64,000 nt of DNA from Pseudonocardia oroxyli (GTDB taxonomy: Bacteria; Actinomycetota; Actinomycetes; Mycobacteriales; Pseudonocardiaceae), in contig NZ_FNBE01000022.1 of the NCBI RefSeq assembly GCF_900102195.1, positions 1 to 64,000 of the forward strand, in the 5' to 3' direction. Position numbers and translations under genes: made by a program. Below, piece by piece: positions 7,327 through 14,911 of this stretch (position 1 is its first letter; each line of letters starts with the position of its first letter). Below the pieces are notes generated by a model, which was not told the origin of the DNA, ran no database searches, and saw nothing but the letters and a program-made list of their open reading frames with translations.

Positions 7327-8650
7327 GCGGACCCGGTGGGCGCACACCTACGCCGACGCGGTCCCGGCGCTGTCCGTGCCGTGGCCGGCGGTGGCGTTCC
7401 CGCAGCCGCGGCTGCTCGTGTGGAACGACGATCTCCGCATCGACCCCCTCGACCTGACGACGCTGGTGGGCGCGGGGGCGGACACCCGCGCGCTGGTCTA
7501 CTCCGGACACCAGTGGGGCGTGTACAAGCCGCGGCTGGGCGACGGGCGGGCGCTGCTGCTCGGCGAGCTGCCCGACGGCCGCGACCTGCACCTGAAGGGG
7601 ACCGGGCCCACCCCGTTCTCGCGCGGTCTCGACGGCCGGGCGGCCGTCGGTCCGATGCTGCGCGAGTACCTGTTCGGTGAGGCCATGCACGCGCTGGGCA
7701 TCCCGACGACGCGGGCCCTCGCCGTCGTCGCCACCGGGGAGCGGATCGAGCGGGACGGCCGGGAGCTGCCGGGCGCGGTGCTCACCCGCGTCGCCGCCAG
7801 CCACCTGCGGGTCGGGACGTTCCAGTACGCGGCCGCCACCGAGCCCGGATCGCTGCGCGCCCTCGCCGACCACGCGATCGCCCGCCACTTCCCGGATGCC
7901 GCCGGGTCACCGCGGCCCTACCGGGAGCTGTTCCGCCGGGTCGTCGACGCCCAGGCCGCGCTGGTGGCGCGCTGGATGCTCGTCGGCTTCGTGCACGGCG
8001 TGATGAGCACCGACAACACCACGATCTCCGGCGAGACCATCGACTACGGGCCGTGTGCGTTCATGGACGCCGTCGACCCGGCCACCGTGTTCAGCTCGCT
8101 CGACACGACGGGCCGCTACGCCTACGCGGCGCAACCGGAGATCCTGCGGTGGAACCTCGCGCGCCTCGCCGAGAGCCTCCGCCCGCTCGACGAGGTCGAG
8201 GACCTGCTGGACGAGGTCCCGCGCGCCTACGCGCGGTACTGGGCGCAGGGCATGGCGGCGAAGCTGGGGGTGTCCACACCGGACGCCGCACTCGCGACCG
8301 ACCTGATGGCGCTGCTGCACGCACAGCACGTCGACTTCACGACGTTCTTCCGCGCGCTCGCGGCGGGCACGGCCCGGGACCTGTTCCCGGACCGGGCGGC
8401 GTTCGACGCCTGGGCGGCCCGCCGCGCGCCCCTCGTCACCGCGGACCGGGCGGCGATGGACCGGGTCAACCCGCTCTACGTCCCTCGCAACCACATCACC
8501 GACGCCGTGCTCGCGGCCGCGGAACAGGGCGATCTCGCCCCCCTCCACCGGCTGCTCGCCGCAGTCCGCGAGCCCTACGTCGAGCGGCCCGGCCTGGCCG
8601 ACCTCACCCGCCCCGGCACGGGCCCGCACGTCACCTACTGCGGAACCTGA
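7313..8650 (+). CDS. selO: SelO (YdiU/UPF0061) pseudokinase-type AMPylator
   Basis: A 445-residue SelO homologue. Conserved stretches include the YSGHQWGVYKPRLGDGRALLLGE nucleotide-binding region, DLHLKGTGPTPFSRGLDGRAAVGPMLREYL, LTRVAASHLRVGTFQYAA, and VGFVHGVMSTDNTTISGETIDYGPCAFMD, which holds the pseudokinase catalytic-loop equivalents. Known SelO proteins transfer AMP from ATP to protein hydroxyls and respond to oxidative stress. It starts with GTG inside the end of the nitroreductase gene and ends 22 bases before the convergent gene at 8673. Bacterial SelO is normally somewhat longer (about 480 residues). The active-site region is present, and I see no frameshift. Its presence in a sulfur/redox operon fits a redox role. 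Confidence 0.92.
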   Translation: MAVGERTRWAHTYADAVPALSVPWPAVAFPQPRLLVWNDDLRIDPLDLTTLVGAGADTRALVYSGHQWGVYKPRLGDGRALLLGELPDGRDLHLKGTGPTPFSRGLDGRAAVGPMLREYLFGEAMHALGIPTTRALAVVATGERIERDGRELPGAVLTRVAASHLRVGTFQYAAATEPGSLRALADHAIARHFPDAAGSPRPYRELFRRVVDAQAALVARWMLVGFVHGVMSTDNTTISGETIDYGPCAFMDAVDPATVFSSLDTTGRYAYAAQPEILRWNLARLAESLRPLDEVEDLLDEVPRAYARYWAQGMAAKLGVSTPDAALATDLMALLHAQHVDFTTFFRALAAGTARDLFPDRAAFDAWAARRAPLVTADRAAMDRVNPLYVPRNHITDAVLAAAEQGDLAPLHRLLAAVREPYVERPGLADLTRPGTGPHVTYCGT

Positions 8651-8672
8651 TCCACGGGCTCGCCGCGCCGCG

Positions 8673-9834
8673 TCAGGCGCCCCACGCCTTCGCGAGCAGC
8701 TCGTAGCTGCGGACCCGGTCGGTGTGCTCGGTGGTGATCGTGGTGAGAACGAGCTCGTCCGCGCCGGTGGCCCGGGCGAGGGTCTCCAGGCGCTCGGTCA
8801 CCGTCGCGGGCGACCCGACGAACTGGGTGTCCACCCGGTCCCGCACCGCGGCCCGTTCCTCCTCGGTCCACGCCCGCGCCTGCGCCTCCTGCGGGGTGAC
8901 GTAGGGGTGGGCGCCGCGCCCGCTGCGGATGTCGAGGACCCACTGGCCGTAGGGCGCGGCCAGCTCGCGGGCCCGGTCGTCGTCGTCCGCCACGACGACG
9001 TCCGCCGAGACCAGCACGTGGGGCGCGGCGATGCGGCCGGGCCGGAACGCCGCCCGGTAGGCCGCCACCGCGTCGAGCGTCGCGCTGGGCGAGGTGTGGT
9101 AGTTGGCCGCGAACGGCAGCCCGAGCTCCCCCGCCACCTGCGCGCTCACCCCCGGGCTCGCGCCCAGGACCAGCACCTCGACGTCCGCCCCCTGCGCCGG
9201 GGTGACCTCGAGCGGGCGACCGTCGGGGTGGACCGAGGTGCCGTCGAAGTAGGACAGCACCTCCCGCACCTGGGCGCGGTAGTCCGGCGGGGTGTCGTCC
9301 GCGCTGAAACCCAGCAGCCTGCCGAACGTCCCGAACAGCGACAGGTCCCCGAGGAACCGTGCGGGCGGCGGCACCAGCAGCCCGTCGACCACGCGGGCGG
9401 GCGGGGACGGTGGGCGCGCGGCTCCGAGCTCGCCCCGGCCCCGCCGGATCAGGGTCAGCAGCGTGTGCAGGTCGAACCGGCCCAGCCCGACGTCGATCCG
9501 GCCGGGGGTACACGGCCCCGACCGTCCCGAACTGCTCGGCCACCGACAGCGGGGCGGTGTTCGGCAGCTGGACCGCCCCGGACCCGACCCGGATCCGCTC
9601 GGTCGCCGCGGCTATCAACGCCACCAGCACCGGCGTGGACGACGAGGCGACGCCCGGATTGAGGTGGTGCTCGGCCACCCAGTAGCGGCGGTACCCGGAC
9701 CGCTCCGCCACCTGGGCCAGGTCGATCGAGTGGCGCAGCCCGTCCCCCGCCGTGCCACCGGCGGGCACCGGGGACAGGTCGAGGACGGACAGCGGTGGAC
9801 GCGGAGACGCTCCGGACTGCACGACAGCTCCCAT
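8673..9834 (-). pseudogene. LuxA-like LLM oxidoreductase, interrupted by a one-base frameshift
   Basis: The N-terminal part (SVLDLSPVPAGGT, YWVAEHHLNPGVASSS, RIRVGSGAVQLPNTAPLSVAEQFGTV) is read in one frame from ATG 9834. The remainder (GRIDVGLGR, VDGLLVPPPARFLGD, FSADDTPPDY, LPFAANYHTSP, DTQFVGSPATVTERLETLA) continues in another frame to 8673. The switch falls at a run of five G on the plus strand (9504-9508), where four would keep the frame and give VYPGRIDVGLGR, the normal family sequence. The intact protein would be about 386 residues of the MsnO8-like/alkanal monooxygenase type. It is the last gene of the long minus-strand operon. Either a real inactivating mutation or a sequencing error in a homopolymer is possible. 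Confidence 0.8.
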
Positions 9835-9840
9835 CGTTCC

Positions 9841-11097
9841 CTAGAAGAACCCGGTGATCGGCGGCTCCTCCCCCGCCAGCAGCCAGCCACCGACGACGGC
9901 GGCCTTGTGGGCGCGGGGATTGTGGTTGGCGATCGTGCGGGCGTTGCGCCAGTGCCGGTCCAGGTTGTGCGAGCGCTGGGCGGTCGAGGCGCCGCCGACG
10001 TCGAACAACCGCTCGGCGACCGCGAGGGTGGCCTCCGTGGCCACGTAGTGGGCCTGGGAGACTTCGAGGCTCGCCGCGCGCAGCCGGTCCTCCTCCCCCG
10101 GGTCCGCGGCGGCGGGATCCGCCTCGGCCGCCGCGACGGCCTCCGCCGCCCGCAGCACCGCGGCCTCGGCGCCGTACGCCCGGGCGGCCATGTCCCCCAC
10201 CGACTCGCGCACGTAGGGGTCCTCCAGCGACGACGCGACGCCGGCGTGCTTGATCGGGCGGGCCTTGCGACGGGCGTACTCCACCGCGTCCGCCACGGCG
10301 TTGCGGGCGATTCCCACCTGCACCGCGGCCAGGTAGAGCTGGAAGAACGGCGAGACCTTCGGCCGCTTGCCCGTCGACTTGTGCGAGGGCAGGAACTCGT
10401 CGGCGAACACCTCCACGTCCCGGAACAGGGTGGACCCGCTGGCGGTGAGGCGCTGGCCGATCCCGTCCCAGTCGTCGAGCCGCTCGACGCCCGCCCGGTC
10501 GGCGGGCACCACGAAGGAGACGAACTCGTCCGCCTCGTCCAGCGCGGTCACCGAGATCAGCTCCGCGAACAGGGTGCCGGTCGTGTAGAACTTGTCGCCC
10601 GTGACCCGCCAGCGATCGCCGTCTCGCCGCAGCCGCGTGCGCATGACCCCCTGCGGTGCCCCGATCTCCCCCGACGCCGCGCCCACCAGCGCGCCGCCGA
10701 GGATCGGGGGGAACCAGCGGGTGCGCGCCGTCGGGTCCGGGCTGCGCCGCAGGTTCTCCACGAAGGCGAGGTGCGAGCGCAGCCCCTGCGCGACGTTGGG
10801 GTCGGCCTCGGCGAGGTCGATCAGGAACCGGAACAGCTCGACCAGCCCGCCGTCGGGCCCGCCGTGGCTCGCGGGCACCCGCCAGGTGCCCAGGCCCGCG
10901 GCCGCGAACTCGGCCACCTGCGCGTAGGGCATGGTGCGGTCCGCCTCGCGCTGCGCGGCGCCCTCGGCGATCCGAGGGAGGACCGCCGCCGCAGCCGCCT
11001 GCAGGTCGGCGAGGGTGCGGGGACCCGAGTGACCCCGTGAGTGGCGATGGTCGCCAGGGCGACTCTCGCCACTCACGGCTCGGTCGGCGAGGGTCAC
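9841..11097 (-). CDS. DszC/SfnB-like acyl-CoA-dehydrogenase-fold monooxygenase
   Basis: A 418-residue acyl-CoA-dehydrogenase-fold flavoprotein of the desulfurisation group. Diagnostic stretches are FAAAGLGTWRVPASHGGP, LVGAASGEIGAP, GDKFYTTGTLFAE, and the C-terminal RHWRNARTIANHNPRAHKAAVVG, which resembles the RNART...HNP signature of DszC and SfnB rather than a CoA-ester dehydrogenase. Such enzymes use FMNH2 and O2 for S- or N-oxygenation. The GTG start overlaps the rhodanese stop (GTGA). Residues 6-31 derive from a 78-base in-frame insertion (see the repeat at 11004-11094). Without it the protein would begin MTLADLQAAAAAVLPR, a normal family N-terminus. Confidence 0.85.
   Translation of the reverse strand: MTLADRAVSGESRPGDHRHSRGHSGPRTLADLQAAAAAVLPRIAEGAAQREADRTMPYAQVAEFAAAGLGTWRVPASHGGPDGGLVELFRFLIDLAEADPNVAQGLRSHLAFVENLRRSPDPTARTRWFPPILGGALVGAASGEIGAPQGVMRTRLRRDGDRWRVTGDKFYTTGTLFAELISVTALDEADEFVSFVVPADRAGVERLDDWDGIGQRLTASGSTLFRDVEVFADEFLPSHKSTGKRPKVSPFFQLYLAAVQVGIARNAVADAVEYARRKARPIKHAGVASSLEDPYVRESVGDMAARAYGAEAAVLRAAEAVAAAEADPAAADPGEEDRLRAASLEVSQAHYVATEATLAVAERLFDVGGASTAQRSHNLDRHWRNARTIANHNPRAHKAAVVGGWLLAGEEPPITGFF
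11004..11094. repeat. Hairpin-bearing insertion flanked by 13-bp direct repeats, inside a coding start
   Basis: GGTCGGCGAGGGT occurs at 11004-11016 and again at 11082-11094. Between them is a 13-base perfect inverted repeat, CCGTGAGTGGCGA (11035-11047) and TCGCCACTCACGG (11066-11078), with a nested GTCGCC-AG-GGCGAC stem. The extra unit is 78 bases, so the reading frame is kept and 26 residues are added. The direct repeats look like a target duplication. The inverted repeat is not flush with them, so tandem duplication plus insertion is an alternative. Confidence 0.75.
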
Positions 11098-11450
11098 GGC
11101 GCGTCCGTCGGCAGCTCGGCGGCACGCCAGCCGGCGAAGCCGCCCTCGATGTGCGAGACGTTCGGGTACCCGAGCCGGGCGATGCGTTCGGCGACGGGGC
11201 CCGAGCCGCGCTCGGACGAGCAGAAGACGATGACCCGCTTGGCCGGGTCGGCGGCGACGTCGAGGCGCTCGGCGGAGTCCCGGCCGAAGGTGCGGTCGAG
11301 CCGGTTGCGGTCGACCACGGTGGCCGCCGGCACGACGCCGTGCTCCTCACGGGCGGCCGCGCCGCGGATGTCGATGAGGTAGGCCTCGTCGCGCGCGACG
11401 AGCTCCGCGGCCTCGGCCGGGCTGAGCAGGGTGGCTCGGGCGTTGAGCAT
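11094..11450 (-). CDS. Rhodanese-domain protein (sulfurtransferase)
   Basis: A single rhodanese domain of 118 residues. It contains the N-terminal LSPAEAAELV, YLIDIRGAAAREEHGVVPAA, the active-site loop VIVFCSSERGSG with catalytic Cys77, and GYPNVSHIEGGFAGW. The family carries a persulfide on the cysteine and moves sulfane sulfur between donors such as thiosulfate and acceptors. The six-residue loop CSSERGS fits the sulfurtransferase type better than the CDC25-like arsenate or phosphatase types. A strong GAAGGAGAG ribosome site precedes the ATG. The gene lies 25 bases after the LLM gene and overlaps the next gene as GTGA. It supports an organosulfur-to-inorganic-sulfur pathway. Confidence 0.92.
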   Translation of the reverse strand: MLNARATLLSPAEAAELVARDEAYLIDIRGAAAREEHGVVPAATVVDRNRLDRTFGRDSAERLDVAADPAKRVIVFCSSERGSGPVAERIARLGYPNVSHIEGGFAGWRAAELPTDAP

Positions 11451-11475
11451 GGCTCTCTCCTTCTCGGGCGGACAC

Positions 11476-12720
11476 TCAGGCGGACACGCGGTACGCCGCC
11501 GGGACGGCGAGTCCGAAGTGGTCGCGCAGGGTCGAGCCCTCGTACTCGGTGCGGAACAGGCCCCGCCGCTGCAGCACCGGCACGACCTGCTCCACGAAGT
11601 CCCGGGTGCCGCGCGGGTGCAGCGGGACCAGGACGTTGAAGCCGTCGGCCGCTCCGGCGCGGTACCAGGCCTCCAGCTCGTCCGCGATCTGCTCGCCGGT
11701 GCCGGCGACCACCCAGTGGATGACGCCGAGGCTCTTGACCAGGACCTCGGCCAGCTGCCGCAGCGAGAGGCCCTCCTGCTCGGTCCAGGTGCGCAGGCGG
11801 ATGGTGCGGCTGGTGCCCGCCTTGCGTTCGGGCAGCTCGTCGAAGGGCAGCGGGGCGTCCGGGTCGAACCGCGACAGGTCCGCCCCCAGCTCCACCCCGA
11901 GCCGGGCGATCGGGTCCTCCTCGAGGCGGGCGAGCTCCTCCAGCTCGGCCTCCAGGGCCTTGGCCTCGGCCTCGGTCGCGGCGACGTAGGGCACGATCCC
12001 GGGCAGGATCTTGATCGAGTCCGGCGACCGGCCCAGCGCGACGGCCCGGGCCTTGACGTCGCGCAGGAACTCGATCCCGTTCGGGATGGTGGACGAGCCG
12101 GTGTAGACGGCCTCGGCGTGCGTCGCGGCCATGTGCCTGCCCGCGGGCGAGGCCCCGGCCTGCACGATGACCGGCCTGCCCTGCGGCGAGGGCCGCCACG
12201 GGGGTGTCCCCTCGACCGCGAACCGGGTGCCGCGCCGGCGCTCCCCGGCCCAGAGTGCGTAGAGGGTGTGGACGAACTCCGAGGCCCGCTCGTAGCGCAG
12301 CTCCGGCTCCGGGTGGGTCTCGTACCCGAAGTTGCGGGCGATCTTGTCCCCCGCCGAGGTGACGACGTTGATCCCGGCGCGGCCACCCGAGAGCAGGTCC
12401 AGGGAGGCGAACCGCTCCGCCACCTCGTACGGCTCGTGGTAGGTCGTGGTCACGGTGCCGATCAGCCCGATGTGCGAGGTCCGGGCGGCCAGCGCGCTGA
12501 GCTGCGCGAGCGGTTCCAGCGACTGGACGAGGGGTTCCCGGTTGCCGAAGACCGCGGGGCTGTCGGCGAGGAAGACCGCGTCGAACCGGCCCTCCTCCGC
12601 GGTCCGGACGATGTCGGCGAAGTAGTCCGCGTCCAGCACCCGCTCCGGGGTCGACGACGCGTGTCGCCAGCCGGCCCGGTGGAAGCCGACCTCACGCAGG
12701 TTCAGGTTGAGGTGCATCAT
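11476..12720 (-). CDS. LLM-class FMN-dependent monooxygenase (DszA/NtaA type)
   Basis: A 414-residue luciferase-fold enzyme with LNLNLREVGFHRAGWRH, FDAVFLADSPAVFG, HIGLIGTVTTTYHEPYEVAERFASLD, LSGGRAGINVVTSAGDKIARNFGYE, PVIVQAGASPAGRHMAATHAEAVYTG, and a C-terminal GFNVLVPLHPRGTRDFVEQVVP. It is clearly paralogous to the protein at 13720-14910, sharing the YTGSST and DGFNVLVPLHP segments, so a duplication within the operon is likely. The ATG (followed by a second Met) overlaps the upstream stop as ATGA. Substrate is unknown. Confidence 0.9.
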   Translation of the reverse strand: MMHLNLNLREVGFHRAGWRHASSTPERVLDADYFADIVRTAEEGRFDAVFLADSPAVFGNREPLVQSLEPLAQLSALAARTSHIGLIGTVTTTYHEPYEVAERFASLDLLSGGRAGINVVTSAGDKIARNFGYETHPEPELRYERASEFVHTLYALWAGERRRGTRFAVEGTPPWRPSPQGRPVIVQAGASPAGRHMAATHAEAVYTGSSTIPNGIEFLRDVKARAVALGRSPDSIKILPGIVPYVAATEAEAKALEAELEELARLEEDPIARLGVELGADLSRFDPDAPLPFDELPERKAGTSRTIRLRTWTEQEGLSLRQLAEVLVKSLGVIHWVVAGTGEQIADELEAWYRAGAADGFNVLVPLHPRGTRDFVEQVVPVLQRRGLFRTEYEGSTLRDHFGLAVPAAYRVSA

Positions 12721-13709
12721 GCGAACGCTCCGAACTCGACGCGGTCGGCGGGCCCCTCGGCCGAGCGGTCCCGCGGGCGGGCGAGGCCGAGCCGGTCCCG
12801 GAAGGTGTTCCTCCCCGCGCCGCCGACGGCGGGCACCACCGGCGCGGTCGGGACGGGGCGTCCCCCGAGGGCGGGGAGCACGTCGGCGGCGACGCGGTCG
12901 AGCCCGGCGCGGTCCAGCTCCAGCCGGAAGCCGGCGAACCCGGCCTCGACCAGGGCGGACAGCTCGGCCGCGGTCGGCGCGGCGTCGGCGGGGAGGGCGA
13001 GCACCGGTCGAAGGCGCGCGGGCGCGCGCGCCGCGAGCTCGGCGAGCAGCCCGCGCGCGCCCTCGACGGTCGGCGCGCCGAGGACCGCGAGATCGGCGTG
13101 CGCCACGGCCAGGTCCAGGGTCTGTGCGTCGACCACCTCGACGGCCAGGACCGGGTGGCCCTGCGGCGAGCGCGGGACGTCGAGCGGGCCGTGGACCCGG
13201 AACTCCGGTCCCGTCCAGCGCGTCTCGCGGATCTTCGCCTCGTCGACGTAGACGCCGTGCTCGCGGTCGGCGGGGATCGCGTCGTCGTCCCAGCTGTCCC
13301 AGAGCCGCGGCAGCAGGTCCAGGTACTCGGCCGCCCGGGCCGCCCGGCGCGGGGGCGCCGGGGCCGCGCCACCGTGCAGGTCGGCGAACGCGGGCGGGTC
13401 GGTCGCGACGAGCCGCCAGCCCGCCCGGCCCCGCGAGAGGTGGTCGAGCGTGGCCAGGTAGCGGGCCACGTTGTACGGCGCGGCGTAGGCCGGGCTGACG
13501 TCCGCGACGAGACCGAGCGTCGTGGTGCGCACGGCGAGCGCGGACAGCAGGGTCGTCGGCTCGAGGGCACGGCCGAGTGGGAAGCCCAGCGCGTCGAACC
13601 CGGCCGCCTCGGCGGCGCGGGCGTACTCGGTCAGCTCCGCGAGGGTGTCCCCCTCCGCGGGGACCGCTTCCAGGTACACCGTCTCGTCGAACGGCGTCTC
13701 GAACGTCAT
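12717..13709 (-). CDS. LLM-class flavin-dependent oxidoreductase, short type
   Basis: A 330-residue luciferase-like protein. Visible features are AEAAGFDALGFPLGRALEPTTLLSALA, TTLGLVADVSPAYAAPYNVARYLATLDHLSRGRAGW, LPRLWDSWDDDAIPAD, and GPLDVPRSPQGHPVLAVE. It belongs with the short proteins at 1524-2570 and 4238-5437. The ATG has an AGGAG ribosome-binding site and starts 10 bases after the stop of the upstream LLM gene. Its stop overlaps the next start. It lies between two close DszA-type paralogues, so it may act with either one. Confidence 0.85.
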   Translation of the reverse strand: MTFETPFDETVYLEAVPAEGDTLAELTEYARAAEAAGFDALGFPLGRALEPTTLLSALAVRTTTLGLVADVSPAYAAPYNVARYLATLDHLSRGRAGWRLVATDPPAFADLHGGAAPAPPRRAARAAEYLDLLPRLWDSWDDDAIPADREHGVYVDEAKIRETRWTGPEFRVHGPLDVPRSPQGHPVLAVEVVDAQTLDLAVAHADLAVLGAPTVEGARGLLAELAARAPARLRPVLALPADAAPTAAELSALVEAGFAGFRLELDRAGLDRVAADVLPALGGRPVPTAPVVPAVGGAGRNTFRDRLGLARPRDRSAEGPADRVEFGAFA

Positions 13710-13719
13710 GTCGGTCTCC

Positions 13720-14910
13720 TCAGGCGGCGACGGGGTGCGGGACGGCGAGGCCGAAGTGCCCGCGCAGGGTCGTGGTGGCGTAGCGGTCGCGGAACAGCCC
13801 GCGGCGGCGGAGCTCGGGGACGACCTGCTCGGTGAAGTCCCGCAGCCCGGTCGGGTGCAGCGGGACCAGCACGTTGAAGCCGTCGGCGGCCCCGCCGCGG
13901 TACCAGTGCTCGAGCTGGTCGGCGATCTGCCGCCCGGTGCCGGCGATGGTCCAGTGGACGTTGTTGAGGCTGCGCTCCGCACGCTCGGCGAGCTCGCGGA
14001 TGGTCGGCCGCTCGCGCTCGGCGATGGTGCGGAGCCGGGTGAAGCGGCTGACCGCGCCCCGGAACTCCGCGACGGACGGCAGGGCGTCCAGTGGCACGGG
14101 CCCGTCCGGGTCGTAGGGGGCGAGATCGAGCCCGAGCAGCTCGCCGAGCCGCGGGATCGGGTCGACCGCGCGGACGGCGAGCCGCTCCAGCTCGGTCTCG
14201 GTGTCCCGCGCCTCCCGCTCGGTCCGCCCGACGTAGGGGATCAGGCCGGGCAGGATCTTCACCCCGCCTGCCGGGCGGCCGGAGCGCGCGGCCCGCGCGA
14301 GGACGTCCGCCCGGAACGCCGCCCCATCCTCGACGGTGGACGATCCGGTGTAGACGGCCTCGGCGTAGCGCCCGGCCAGGTCCCGGCCCCGGTCCGACGC
14401 GCCGGCCTGCACGATCACCGGATGCCCCTGCGGGGAGACGCCGGGCGCCCAGGCGCGCAGCAGCGTGTCGAGGAAGTCCGCGGCGCGGGCGTAGCGGTCG
14501 GCGTGGGCGGGGTGGGCGTCGGCGCCGAAGTTGCGGGCCACCTCGTCCCCCGCGTTGGTCACGACGTTGACGCCCAGGCGCCCGCCCGAGAGCCGGTCCA
14601 GCGACGCGAGCCGATGAGCCGCGAGCTGCGCGTCGGTGTAGGTCGCCGAGAGCGTGCCGATCAGCCCGATGTGCGTGGTCGCCGCGGCCGCCGCCGACAG
14701 CAGGGCGAACGGCTCCAGGGGCTGGGCCAGCGGCGGGTCGCGGTGGACCGGGGTGTCGGCGAGGAAGACGGCGTCGAACGCCGCGTCCTCGCAGGTCCGG
14801 ACGAGGTCGGTGAGGAAGTCGACGTCGGTCACCGCGTGCGGCCGCGCCGAGGGGTGCTGCCAGGCCGCGCGGTGGAAGCCGCGGGCCCGCAGGTTGAGGT
14901 TCAGGTGCAT
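13720..14910 (-). CDS. LLM-class FMN-dependent monooxygenase (DszA/NtaA type)
   Basis: A 396-residue enzyme paralogous to the protein at 11476-12720. It shows LNLNLRARGFHRAAWQHP, FDAVFLADTPVHRDP, HIGLIGTLSATYTDAQLAAHRLASLD, LSGGRLGVNVVTNAGDEVARNFGAD, HPVIVQAGASDRGRDLAG, YTGSSTVEDG, and DGFNVLVPLHPTGLRDFTEQVVP. The region between the RYARAADFLDTLLRAW helix and VSPQGHPV is shortened relative to its paralogue. It starts one base after the stop of the acyl-CoA-dehydrogenase-like gene. The function is presumably oxidation of a small organosulfur compound; the substrate cannot be read from sequence. Confidence 0.9.
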   Translation of the reverse strand: MHLNLNLRARGFHRAAWQHPSARPHAVTDVDFLTDLVRTCEDAAFDAVFLADTPVHRDPPLAQPLEPFALLSAAAAATTHIGLIGTLSATYTDAQLAAHRLASLDRLSGGRLGVNVVTNAGDEVARNFGADAHPAHADRYARAADFLDTLLRAWAPGVSPQGHPVIVQAGASDRGRDLAGRYAEAVYTGSSTVEDGAAFRADVLARAARSGRPAGGVKILPGLIPYVGRTEREARDTETELERLAVRAVDPIPRLGELLGLDLAPYDPDGPVPLDALPSVAEFRGAVSRFTRLRTIAERERPTIRELAERAERSLNNVHWTIAGTGRQIADQLEHWYRGGAADGFNVLVPLHPTGLRDFTEQVVPELRRRGLFRDRYATTTLRGHFGLAVPHPVAA

Positions 14911-14911
14911 G

